Shown here one piece after another: positions 29,358 to 37,340 of a stretch of 64,000 nucleotides of DNA. Numbering within the stretch: the first letter of the stretch is position 1; each line of letters starts with the position of its first letter. Location: NCBI RefSeq assembly GCF_021401345.1, contig NZ_JACBGE010000007.1, positions 1 to 64,000 of the forward strand. Direction: 5' to 3'. The notes under the pieces were generated by a model. That model worked only from the letters and a program-made list of their open reading frames with translations, had not been told where the DNA came from and ran no database searches. The stretch is from Hydrogenophaga sp. NFH-34. GTDB taxonomy: Bacteria > Pseudomonadota > Gammaproteobacteria > Burkholderiales > Burkholderiaceae_C. The translations under genes were made by a program, and so were the position numbers.

Positions 29358-29433
29358 GCGGCTGTAGCTCAGTGGATAGAGTATTGGCCTCCGAAGCCAA
29401 GGGTCGTGGGTTCGATCCCCGCCAGCCGCGCCA
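29358..29433 (+). tRNA. tRNA-Arg (anticodon CCG)
   Basis: This is a 76-base tRNA with encoded CCA. The acceptor arms GCGGCTG and CAGCCGC pair fully, the anticodon stem TTGGC/GCCAA encloses loop CTCCGAA with anticodon CCG at 29391-29393, and the T-loop is GTTCGATCC. A TAGAAT -10 box lies at 29342-29347, 11 bases upstream of the mature 5' end. No integrated element is attached to it. Confidence 0.95.
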
Positions 29434-29517
29434 CCTTTTTTGCCGTCCTGAAATCGCAAGCATTTGTGATGCAGACCTCCATGCGCAGGTTTGTCGGCGG
29501 GACGCTGATCCCTTCTT

Positions 29518-29973
29518 CTATACGAGACCCGGCTGTGGTGTGCCCAGCCGGCGCCGCAGCCCGCGCATGAGCGCCCCCAGCACGGGCAGCTTCATGTAAA
29601 GCTCTTCGGCCGCGTCCCAGTAGTCGCGGTGCAGCGCGACCAGGCCGTCCGGTGAAAACACGAGGTGGGTGGCCCCGTGGATGCACAGCTCGGCACTGCC
29701 CGCCCGGCGCTGGAAGCGAAACGCCCAGGTCAGGAAGGCGTGGTCGCCCTCGGTGGCACTGTGCGCCACCCGGAAACGGGGATCGTGCAGGGCCTCAAAC
29801 ATGTGGTGGAAGATGCGGCCGATCGCGTCGCGGCCCTGGACTTCGTTGAACGGGTCCTTGAACGCGGCCCGTTCGCCATACAGCGCCAGCAGCGTGGGAA
29901 GGTTGGCGGGGCTGAGCTGCTCGTAGGCGGTGATCAGCCGGTTGGTGCGGGCGTCGGGGCTGGCGGCGGTCAT
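29518..29973 (-). CDS. SnoaL/NTF2-like protein
   Basis: This 151-residue alpha+beta barrel protein has ALYGERAAFKDPFNEVQGRDAI and IFHHMFEALHDPRFRV. It is the last gene of the lipid operon, three bases after the SDR gene. Members of this fold bind small hydrophobic ligands or act as cyclases. In related lipid operons an NTF2-like gene is a usual member, so a role with a lipid or steroid-like ligand is plausible but inferred. Confidence 0.78.
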   Translation of the reverse strand: MTAASPDARTNRLITAYEQLSPANLPTLLALYGERAAFKDPFNEVQGRDAIGRIFHHMFEALHDPRFRVAHSATEGDHAFLTWAFRFQRRAGSAELCIHGATHLVFSPDGLVALHRDYWDAAEELYMKLPVLGALMRGLRRRLGTPQPGLV

Positions 29974-29976
29974 GGT

Positions 29977-30768
29977 TCAGGACTGGGTAATACGGCGCAC
30001 CGCCGCGAAGTACCACGCATCGGGCAGGCAGCGCAGCAGGCGCACCCAACGCGTGAAGCGGCGCGGGAAGTTCATCTCGAAGCGGCCCTGGGCCCAGCCA
30101 CGCAGCATGGCCGCAGCGGCCTGCTCGGGCGTGATGAGCGCGGGCATGGTGAATGCATTCTGTGCCGTCAGCGGCGTGTCGACAAAGCCGGGGTTGACGA
30201 TGGAAACGCCCAGGCCGTGCGGGTGCAGGTCGAGGTACAGGGTTTCGGCGAGGTTGTTGAGGGCGGCCTTGGTCGGACCGTAGGCGAGCGAGAGCGGCAA
30301 GCCCCGGTAGCCGGCCACGCTGCCGACCAGGCTGATGTGGCCCTGACCCGCGCTCAGCAACTGCGGCAGCACGGCGTCCAGCAGGTGCAGGGCGCCGCCG
30401 TAGTTGACCGCCAGGTGGCGCTGCATGTCGCTCAGGTCGAAGGCGGTGGCTTTCTGAGCCCGGTAGTGGCCGGCGCAGTACAGCACGAGGTGCGGTGGGC
30501 CACCGGTCTGGGTCGAAACCGCCTGGGCAGCCGCGCGCACCGCGTCGGCATCGGTCACGTCCAGCGGCAGGGCCAGGCTGCCGGGGTGTTCGTGCACGAA
30601 GCTGTCCAGGGCCGCGGCCTGGCGCGCCGAGACCACGACGCGCGCGCCCTGGTGGTGCAGCAAGGCGGCGGTGGCGCGGCCGATGCCTGACGAAGCGCCG
30701 ACGATCCAGACCGTGCGGCCGCGCCAGTCGGTCAGCGGCGGGTTGAGCGGGGGGCCGAACAAGGGCAT
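29977..30768 (-). CDS. short-chain dehydrogenase/reductase
   Basis: This 263-residue SDR has the cofactor motif GASSGIG near residue 25, LYCAGHY in place of NNAG, catalytic Ser in LVGSVAGYRG, and YGPTK as Y-x3-K. The C-terminus is basic and aromatic (FPRRFTRWVRLLRCLPDAWYF) and may touch the membrane. Gene context suggests a lipid-linked substrate. Confidence 0.85.
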   Translation of the reverse strand: MPLFGPPLNPPLTDWRGRTVWIVGASSGIGRATAALLHHQGARVVVSARQAAALDSFVHEHPGSLALPLDVTDADAVRAAAQAVSTQTGGPPHLVLYCAGHYRAQKATAFDLSDMQRHLAVNYGGALHLLDAVLPQLLSAGQGHISLVGSVAGYRGLPLSLAYGPTKAALNNLAETLYLDLHPHGLGVSIVNPGFVDTPLTAQNAFTMPALITPEQAAAAMLRGWAQGRFEMNFPRRFTRWVRLLRCLPDAWYFAAVRRITQS

Positions 30769-30771
30769 GGC

Positions 30772-31341
30772 TCAGTTCGCGGGCGCGGGTTTGGTGAACA
30801 CCAGGGTCACCTCGCCCAGGTGCAGGCCGAACTTGCTCATGGCCGAGCGGTTGAGCACCGTGCGCTCGTCCATGCGGTACATCCAGTCGTCCAGGTGCAC
30901 GTTCCACACGCGGCCGTCCACCGGCAGCGCGAGTGTGTAGGTCCAGTGAAAGGCGTTGCCGGCCGTCTGCCCGCTGGCTTCGCCGACCACGTCATCGGCC
31001 TGGCCGGTGTAGCGGCCATCGCCGTGGTGCCGCAAGCGCCAGACGCGGCGCTGCGTGCTGCCGTCGCTGTAGCGGAAGTGTTCGTCGAGCGTGCCCTCGT
31101 CGCCGTTCCACTGGCCGGTCATCTGCACGGTGAAGCGCCGGACCACGCGGCCCGACCGGTCGGTGAAGATGCCTTGGGCGGTGAGCGGGCCGGTGAGGTA
31201 TTCCCGCAGGTCGAGCAGCGGGGTTTCATTCGCGTATTCGCGCACGTCGGGGCCGGCGCAACCGGCCAAAGCGACGGCGAGGCCCGCTGCGGCCAGCGCC
31301 GCTATGGCGCGGCGGCGGAGGTGGATCCAAGGAGTCTTCAT
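30772..31341 (-). CDS. DUF3833 family lipoprotein
   Basis: This 189-residue protein has lipobox ALAGC (Cys28) and a beta-rich body typical of DUF3833 (FRYSDGSTQRRVWRLRHHGDGRYTG, here read as FRYSDGSTQRRVWRL and GDGRYTG). I choose ATG 31341 because it overlaps the MFS stop as ATGA and follows GGAGG. The family accompanies cyclopropane-type lipid operons and may bind or carry a lipid. Function is unproven. Confidence 0.8.
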   Translation of the reverse strand: MKTPWIHLRRRAIAALAAAGLAVALAGCAGPDVREYANETPLLDLREYLTGPLTAQGIFTDRSGRVVRRFTVQMTGQWNGDEGTLDEHFRYSDGSTQRRVWRLRHHGDGRYTGQADDVVGEASGQTAGNAFHWTYTLALPVDGRVWNVHLDDWMYRMDERTVLNRSAMSKFGLHLGEVTLVFTKPAPAN

Positions 31342-32633
31342 GAGGTTTGCCTCCATGTGGGATGACGGTGTTCAAAGCGCCACAGCAAGCCGGCCGCGCT
31401 CAGCTTGAGCAGGCAGGGCAGGCCACCGTAGGCCCAGGCCAGCGCCTGCAGGCCAGCGGGGTCGGTGCCGCCGGCGCGGTAGCCCCAGGCGGCCAGCAAC
31501 GGCAGGGCGAGTCCAGCGGCCAGGGCCAGGTTGAGCTTGGTGGCGCAGGCCCACCAGCCCAGGTAGCGGCCTTCGTGGCGCTGGCCGGCACCGGCCTGGT
31601 GGATCACGCCGGTCAGCAGGGCGCCAGGCAGGGCGAGGTCGGCGCCCAGGGCCAGACCGCTGGCCAGGCAGATGCCGAGGAACCAGAGACCGTCGCCGCT
31701 GCCGAGCCAGGGTGTGAACGCAAAAGCGGCCACGCTGGCCAGCATGCCCAGGCGCCAGGTGGGGGCCAGGCCCCAGCGGCCGACGGCCCGCACCCACAAG
31801 GGCAGGCCCAGGGCGGCGGCGCCGAAGAAGGCCAGCAACAGCAGCGGCTGCAGGTCCGGGGCCTGCAGGCGGTCGGCGACAAAAAAGGGCAGCAGCGTGG
31901 CCGGCACCGCACTGGCCACCCCGTTGAGCATGAACACCGCCAGCAAGGCGCGAAAAGCCGGGTCGGACCAGGGCGACGGGGCGCTGCCGGTCGGCGCCGT
32001 ACTGGTGGCGGCGGCGTGCAGCGTGGGGGAGCGGGTGCGACCGAGGGCGGCCAGGGCCAGCACCAGCCCCACCGCGAGCACCGCGCTGGTGGCGCTGAAG
32101 CCCAGCCAGGCGGGCAGTGCGCTGGCCAGCAGCACGCCGGCCAGGGTGGCGCCTTCGCGCCAGGCTGCCACGCGGGCGCGCCACAGCGGGTCGCCACCCC
32201 AGCGCGTGCCCCAGGCCTGGTGCAGGATGCTCACGCCGCTGTAGGCCAGGGTGCTGACCAGCAGGGTGGCGGTGAGCCAGAGGAGCAAGGCCGTGGGCGT
32301 GCTGCCGGGCGGGTGCCAGAGCGCGGCGAAGCCGATGGCCAGCACCGCGCTGCCCAGGGCCGCGGCCCGCCAGGCCGGGCGCGGGCCACGTTGCAGCAGG
32401 CGGTCGGCCAGGCGGCCCAGCGCGGGGTCGACCAGCGCGTCCAGGGCGCGGGTGAGCAGCAGCACCAGGCCCAGCGCCGCCAGGGGCGCACCGGCCACAC
32501 TGGCGTAGTGGTGCGGCAGGTGCACGTACAGCGGCAGCGAGACGAAGGCCAGCGGTGCGCCCAGCGCGCCATAGCCCAGGCCCGTGCGCCAGGGCAGCGC
32601 GGGCCGTTTGGTGGGCAGGGCGAGGGCGGCCAT
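31338..32633 (-). CDS. MFS transporter in the lipid operon
   Basis: This 431-residue protein has about 12 membrane segments and resembles the GPH/MelB-like branch (TRALDALVDPALGRLADR near residue 60). It lies inside a tightly packed operon, overlapping DUF3833 by four bases and 11 bases after the chalcone-isomerase-like gene. Relatives in cfa-type operons are annotated as MFS transporters. A lipid or precursor substrate is inference only. Confidence 0.82.
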   Translation of the reverse strand: MAALALPTKRPALPWRTGLGYGALGAPLAFVSLPLYVHLPHHYASVAGAPLAALGLVLLLTRALDALVDPALGRLADRLLQRGPRPAWRAAALGSAVLAIGFAALWHPPGSTPTALLLWLTATLLVSTLAYSGVSILHQAWGTRWGGDPLWRARVAAWREGATLAGVLLASALPAWLGFSATSAVLAVGLVLALAALGRTRSPTLHAAATSTAPTGSAPSPWSDPAFRALLAVFMLNGVASAVPATLLPFFVADRLQAPDLQPLLLLAFFGAAALGLPLWVRAVGRWGLAPTWRLGMLASVAAFAFTPWLGSGDGLWFLGICLASGLALGADLALPGALLTGVIHQAGAGQRHEGRYLGWWACATKLNLALAAGLALPLLAAWGYRAGGTDPAGLQALAWAYGGLPCLLKLSAAGLLWRFEHRHPTWRQTS

Positions 32634-32644
32634 GGTGGGGCGGT

Positions 32645-33223
32645 TCAGGACGCCGAAGGGCCCAGCAGCGCGTTGCGCAGCGCGGGGGCCGAGGTCTGTG
32701 GCGCGAGCCAGATGCCGAAGAAGCGGTGCGCGTAGTCGGCGTCGGCGATCTGCGCCGTGGGCCGGCCGTTGTGGAAGAAGCGCACGCCGCCCTGGCCGTC
32801 GTGCAGGCCGAGCAGGCGGTCCTGCGCGGCCACGTCGGGGAAGGCCTGCGTCATCAGCGCCAGCCAGGTGCGCGCCTGTTCGTCGCTGAACGGGGCCACG
32901 CGCCGCATTTCGGCGATGGAGCGCTCGGCGATGGCCTCGCCTTCGAGCTTGCGGTCGTAGACCAGTTCGAGCGCGAAGGGATGGCGGGCGTATTGCGCGG
33001 GCTCGAAACCGGGCAGGGTCCAGAGCCGGATTTCGTACACGCGCAGGCCGAAGAAGCGCAGCACGCCGCTGCCGCGCAGCCCGGCCTGGGCCAGGGTGTC
33101 TTGCAGCTCGGTGGGCAGGGCGGGGGAAGCCAGGGTGGTGTCGGACATGGTGGCGGCGGTCAGAACGAGGGCGGCGGCCCCGCAGCGCAGGGCCTGGCGG
33201 CGGCTCAGGCGTGCGGTGCTCAT
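32645..33223 (-). CDS. chalcone-isomerase-like protein
   Basis: This 192-residue exported protein has a twin-arginine-like start (RLSRRQALRCGAAALVL) and a Chalcone_3-type fold (GSGVLRFFGLRVYEIRLW, FALELVYDRKLEGEAIAERS). The plant catalytic residues are not expected in bacterial members. Some bind fatty acids. It overlaps the methyltransferase gene by four bases. Confidence 0.8.
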   Translation of the reverse strand: MSTARLSRRQALRCGAAALVLTAATMSDTTLASPALPTELQDTLAQAGLRGSGVLRFFGLRVYEIRLWTLPGFEPAQYARHPFALELVYDRKLEGEAIAERSIAEMRRVAPFSDEQARTWLALMTQAFPDVAAQDRLLGLHDGQGGVRFFHNGRPTAQIADADYAHRFFGIWLAPQTSAPALRNALLGPSAS

Positions 33224-34482
33224 GGCTGGGGCTTGCGCAGGGTGAACTGGACGACGTCGGTGCTGCCGGCGTCGAAGGCGGCTTCGCAGTAGGCCAGATA
33301 AAAGTGCCAGATGCGCTGGAAGCGCGCATCGAAGCCCTGGCGCCGCACCTCGTCGGCGGCCTGGGTGAAGGCCTCGCGCCAGCGGCGCAGGGTCTCGGCG
33401 TAGTCGGGCCCGAAGGCGAGCCGGTTCTCGACCACGAAACCCGCGCGCCGGGCTTCGGCCTCGAAGGCCGACACGCTGGGCAGCAGGCCACCGGGGAAGA
33501 TGTACTGCTGGATGAAATCGGTCGAGCGGCGGTAGCGCTCGAACAGGTCGTCGCGGATGGTGATGGTCTGGATGCAGGCGCGGCCACCGGGCTTGAGGCA
33601 GGCGCGCAGCGTGTCGAAGTAGCCGCGCCAGTATTCATGACCCACGGCCTCGAACATTTCGATCGAGACAACGGCGTCAAAGGGCTGGGCGGCGTGCTGC
33701 GCCGGCAGGTCGCGGTAGTCGAGGTACTGCAGTTGTGCGCGATCGGTCAGGCCGGCGGCCTGCAGGCGTTGCGCGCCCCAGCTGAGCTGTTCGCGCGAGA
33801 GGGTGACGCCGGTGATGCTGGCGTTGAATTCGCGTGCTGCGATTTCGGCCAGGCCGCCCCAGCCGCAGCCGATTTCCAGCACCCGCGAACCGGCCTCGAC
33901 CCGGGCCTCGCGCAGGGCGCGCCGCACCTTGGCTTCCTGGGCGGCCTGCAGGTCGGCGCCGCGCGCGTCGCGGCCCTCGAACCAGGCGCTGCTGTAGCTC
34001 ATGGTGGGGTCGAGCCAGAGGCGGTAGAAGTCGTTGCCGAGGTCGTAGTGGGCGTGGATGTTGCGCGCGCTGCCGGCGCGCGAATTGCGCCGCATCAGGT
34101 GGCGCAGCCGGTAGACCAGGCGGCCCCACCAGTGGCCGTAGACCACGCCTTCGAGGTGTTCGCGGTTGCGCAGGCACAGGCGCAGCAGGGCGGCCAGATC
34201 GGGGCTGTCCCAGTCGCCGTCGAAGTGGCTTTCGGCCAGCCCGATGTCGCCCGACTGGAGTGTGCGCTCGAACACCCGCCAGTGCGTCACGCGCAGCGTG
34301 GCGTGCGGCGCCGACGGGTCGGCCGGCGCGCCGGCAGGCAGGCGCCGGTGGCTGCCGTCGGGCAGGTGCAGGTCGAGCTGCCCATGCGGCAGGCGTTCGA
34401 GCAGGCGCAGCACGCGGCGGGCGGCCACGGGGGCCTGGGCCGGCAGGGCCGGGGCGGTCAGGGGCGCGGTGGTGGTGTTCAT
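33220..34482 (-). CDS. cyclopropane-fatty-acyl-phospholipid synthase-type methyltransferase
   Basis: This 420-residue SAM enzyme has an N-terminal lipid-interacting region (about 1-120), then HAHYDLGNDFYRLWLD, the SAM motif VLEIGCGWGGLAEIA, FDAVVSIEMFEAVGHEYW and FIQQYIFPGGLLPS, all typical of CFA synthases. These methylate unsaturated bonds in phospholipid acyl chains, giving cyclopropane or methylated chains. The ATG overlaps the DUF1365 stop. An open frame continues upstream, but it is only DUF1365 and the oxidoreductase read out of frame. Confidence 0.88.
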   Translation of the reverse strand: MNTTTAPLTAPALPAQAPVAARRVLRLLERLPHGQLDLHLPDGSHRRLPAGAPADPSAPHATLRVTHWRVFERTLQSGDIGLAESHFDGDWDSPDLAALLRLCLRNREHLEGVVYGHWWGRLVYRLRHLMRRNSRAGSARNIHAHYDLGNDFYRLWLDPTMSYSSAWFEGRDARGADLQAAQEAKVRRALREARVEAGSRVLEIGCGWGGLAEIAAREFNASITGVTLSREQLSWGAQRLQAAGLTDRAQLQYLDYRDLPAQHAAQPFDAVVSIEMFEAVGHEYWRGYFDTLRACLKPGGRACIQTITIRDDLFERYRRSTDFIQQYIFPGGLLPSVSAFEAEARRAGFVVENRLAFGPDYAETLRRWREAFTQAADEVRRQGFDARFQRIWHFYLAYCEAAFDAGSTDVVQFTLRKPQP

Positions 34483-35237
34483 CGGGTGACGAAGTGCTCG
34501 GGCGCAGCGGGTTTGGCGAAGAAGGGCACGCGCTTGATCCACAGGCGCAGCGCCTGCCAGTGGATGCGGGCGATCACGCCGAGCGTCATCAGCGGCATGC
34601 CGAAGAAGGCCCGGCGCGCACTGGCCGGGGTCAGGGGTTCGAGGTCGCCGCCCACGCTGGTCTGCAGCAGTGGGCCCTGCTCGTCGTGCAGGTCGACACG
34701 CGCCAGGGTGTGTGTGCCCTGGCGCTCGAAGCGGAAGCGGTACTGCCCGGCCACGCGGCAGAACGGCGAGACGTGAAACACCTTGTGCGCCGTCTGTTCG
34801 CGGCCCCAGGCCAGGTCGGGCCCGGCCAGCAGGTAGGCGTGGCGTTCGCCGAAGGTGTTGTTGACCTCGGCCACCACCGCCGCGAGCGAACCGTCGGCGC
34901 GGTGCGCGTACCAGAAGCTGACCGGCTTGAAGGCGTAGCCCAGCACGCGCGGGAAGGTGTGCAGCCAGACCTCGCCGTCGGCGTCGTGCACGCCTTCGCG
35001 CTGCAGCAGGGCCTCGAACCAGGCCAGCGCATCGTCGCCGCCTTCGCCGTGGTCGCGGTCGTGGAAGCTGAGGGCGCCGAACCGGTTGCGCCGCAGCGCC
35101 GGGGCCGGTTGCTCGCGCAGGCTGCGCAGTGGCAGGTGCAGGAAGTAGCTGGGGTAGCGGAACGTGTGTTCCGCCGGGCGCAGGCGCCGGTGCCAGACCT
35201 GGCCGAACCCGATCATGGGCTGTGCGCCGGGGTTCAT
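34479..35237 (-). CDS. DUF1365 family protein
   Basis: This 252-residue protein has the family blocks FGQVWHRRLRPAEHTFRYPS, LGYAFKPVSFWYAH, EVNNTFGERHAYLL and ALRLWIKRVPFFAKP. DUF1365 proteins are almost always encoded between a flavin oxidoreductase and a CFA-type methyltransferase, as here. Function is unknown, presumably in acyl-chain modification. It overlaps both neighbours by four bases. Confidence 0.88.
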   Translation of the reverse strand: MNPGAQPMIGFGQVWHRRLRPAEHTFRYPSYFLHLPLRSLREQPAPALRRNRFGALSFHDRDHGEGGDDALAWFEALLQREGVHDADGEVWLHTFPRVLGYAFKPVSFWYAHRADGSLAAVVAEVNNTFGERHAYLLAGPDLAWGREQTAHKVFHVSPFCRVAGQYRFRFERQGTHTLARVDLHDEQGPLLQTSVGGDLEPLTPASARRAFFGMPLMTLGVIARIHWQALRLWIKRVPFFAKPAAPEHFVTR

Positions 35238-36553
35238 GCCGCCCCCCTGAGGGGCGCCGTCGGCCAGTTCCGCAGCGCTTCGAGCACACCGTCGGCCGCG
35301 GTCAGGCCGGCGCGCAGGCCGTCTTCGTGGAAGCCGTAGCCGCACCATGCGCCACCGAACCAGGTGCGGCGCTGGCCTTGCAGCCAGGGCAGCTCGCGCT
35401 GGGCTTCGATGGCCGCGCGGTCGAACACCGGGTGGCTGTAGGCGATGCGCCGGTGCACCTGGTTTTCGTCGATGGCGCGCGCGGGGTTGAGCGAGACGAT
35501 CACCGGCCGCTGCCACGGCAGCGGCTGCAACCGGTTGATCAGGTAGTGCAGGCACACGCGCGCCTGCTCCTGCGGGGCCTGCGGCGCGCGCTCGTAGTTC
35601 CATGCTGCCCAGGCCGCCTGCCGCTGCGGCAGCACCGTGGTGTCGGTGTGCAGCACGGCCTCGTTGGGCTGGTAGCGGATGGCGCCCAGCACGGTGCGCT
35701 CGGCGGCCGTGGCGTCATCGCCCAGCAAGGCCAGCGCCTGGTCGCTGTGGCAGGCCAGCACCACGGCGTCGAACTGCTCGCTGCCGTGCGCGGTGCGCAG
35801 CAGCACGCCGTGATCGAGCCGGCGCAGGCCCAGTACGGGGGTGTTCAGCCGGGCGTCGGGCAGGGCGGCGACCAGGCGCCGCACGTACTGGCGCGAGCCG
35901 CCGCGCACCGTGTACCACTGCGGCCGGTCGGTGACTTGGATCAGGCCGTGGTTGTGGCAGAAGCGGATCAGCGTGGCCACCGGGAATTGCAGCATCTGGT
36001 CGGTCGGGCAGGACCAGATGCAGCCGATCATGGGCAGCAGGTAGTTGCGCCGGAAGGTGGGACCGAAGCGGTGCGCGTCCAGGAATTCGGCGATCGACTG
36101 CTGCAAACCGGCGTCGGCGCCGCGTTCGGCCAGCGCGGTCGTCAGGCGGTTGAAGCGAAGAATCTCGGCCAGCATGTGCCAGAAACGCGGCCGCAGCAGG
36201 TTGCGGCGCTGCGCGAACACCGCGCCGAGCGAGCTGCCGCTCCATTCCAGGCCGGGCCGGCCGTCGGCGCCGGGTGCTTGCACCGAAAACGACATGTCTG
36301 ACGCGGCGACGTCCACGTCCAGATCGGCAAACAGCCGCGTCAGCAGCGGGTAGGTGCGCTGGTTGTAGACCAGAAAGCCGGTGTCCACACCCTGGCAGAC
36401 ACCGTCGAGGTCGAGGTCCACCGTGTTTGCGTGGCCGCCGAAATGGCTGCCGGCCTCGTACAGCGTGGGGCGCACGCCGGGCGCGCTGGTGGCCAGCCGC
36501 CAGGCGGCGGCGAGGCCGGTGATTCCCGATCCGATGACGGCGATGCGGTGCAT
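35234..36553 (-). CDS. FAD-dependent oxidoreductase of the lipid operon
   Basis: This 439-residue flavoprotein begins with a dinucleotide-binding motif (IAVIGSGITGLAAAWRL) and is related to amine-oxidase/desaturase-type enzymes (YEAGSHFGGHANTV). A C-terminal FAD segment is seen in RRTWFGGAWCGYGFHEDGLR. It is the first gene of the eight-gene operon, and likely oxidises a lipid intermediate made with the methyltransferase. It is divergent from tetR across 120 bases. Confidence 0.87.
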   Translation of the reverse strand: MHRIAVIGSGITGLAAAWRLATSAPGVRPTLYEAGSHFGGHANTVDLDLDGVCQGVDTGFLVYNQRTYPLLTRLFADLDVDVAASDMSFSVQAPGADGRPGLEWSGSSLGAVFAQRRNLLRPRFWHMLAEILRFNRLTTALAERGADAGLQQSIAEFLDAHRFGPTFRRNYLLPMIGCIWSCPTDQMLQFPVATLIRFCHNHGLIQVTDRPQWYTVRGGSRQYVRRLVAALPDARLNTPVLGLRRLDHGVLLRTAHGSEQFDAVVLACHSDQALALLGDDATAAERTVLGAIRYQPNEAVLHTDTTVLPQRQAAWAAWNYERAPQAPQEQARVCLHYLINRLQPLPWQRPVIVSLNPARAIDENQVHRRIAYSHPVFDRAAIEAQRELPWLQGQRRTWFGGAWCGYGFHEDGLRAGLTAADGVLEALRNWPTAPLRGAA

Positions 36554-36570
36554 GTTGAACGCTCTAAACC

Positions 36571-36616
36571 TTGATGACCATTATTTGAACTGATGAGTTC
36601 AAGTTTTGTCCATCAA
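36571..36616. promoter_or_regulatory. nested dyad operator between lipid operon and tetR
   Basis: A perfect palindrome TTGAACT-GATG-AGTTCAA (36585-36602) sits exactly inside a second pair of arms, TTGATG (36571-36576) and CATCAA (36611-36616), with the same centre at 36593.5. It lies in the 120-base divergent intergenic region, 32 bases upstream of the oxidoreductase operon's first base and about 70 bases before tetR. It is the obvious candidate binding site for the adjacent TetR protein. Binding itself is inferred. Confidence 0.6.
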
Positions 36617-36673
36617 ATTCCCGCTTTGCACTTATGGGTATTTGTCGTGACCCCGATGGTCTAGAATGTGGGC

Positions 36674-37315
36674 ATGGGAGCCCGACCGTCCATCCGAGAA
36701 CAGATCCAGCGCGTGCGTGTGGAAGCCATCGTCGCGTCCGTCAACCGCCTGCTGGCGACCAAGGGCTACGACGCCATGACGGTGGACGAGGTGGCGGCCG
36801 AAGCGGGCCTGGCCAAGGCGAGCCTGTACAAGCTGTTTCCGTCCAAGGAAGAGCTGGCCGGGGCCGCGATGGTCGGTGTGCTCGACCGTGCCCTGGCCTT
36901 TGTGGATGGCCTGCGCGCCCAGGCTGCCGAGGCGGCAGCCAGTGGCCAGCCGCTGCGCGCCATCGACCAGCTCCAGGCCGTGACGCGTTGGGCCATGTTG
37001 ACCCAGCTCGAAGGGGAAATGCCGTCGCTGCCGGCGCAGAACTCCAGCCTGAGCGCGTCGCTGCAGGCCAACGAGGCTTACATGGACCGGCTGATCGCGC
37101 TGAGCAACCGGTTGAGTACCTGGATCACCGAGGCCCAGACGCGCGGCCAGCTCAACCCCGGCCTGCCGCCCGATCTGGTGCTCTACACGTTGTTCGCCCG
37201 TGCCTGCGATCCGGTGGTGGCGCTGCTCAAGGACTCGGGGCAGTACACGCCGGCGCAGATCGTCGACTGGGTCACGTCGACCACCTTCGACGGGCTGGGC
37301 GGCCGCAGCGCCTGA
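36674..37315 (+). CDS. TetR-family transcriptional regulator
   Basis: This 213-residue repressor has an N-terminal helix-turn-helix (about 30-58: MTVDEVAAEAGLAKASLYKL, FPSKEEL) and a helical ligand-binding domain. The start is ATG 36674. A GTG at 36668 is also in frame. A TAGAAT -10-like box lies at 36662-36667, so the mRNA may be nearly leaderless. It probably controls itself and the divergent lipid operon. Confidence 0.85.
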   Translation: MGARPSIREQIQRVRVEAIVASVNRLLATKGYDAMTVDEVAAEAGLAKASLYKLFPSKEELAGAAMVGVLDRALAFVDGLRAQAAEAAASGQPLRAIDQLQAVTRWAMLTQLEGEMPSLPAQNSSLSASLQANEAYMDRLIALSNRLSTWITEAQTRGQLNPGLPPDLVLYTLFARACDPVVALLKDSGQYTPAQIVDWVTSTTFDGLGGRSA

Positions 37316-37340
37316 GCCGCCCACCGCCCGCAGGCCGTCG

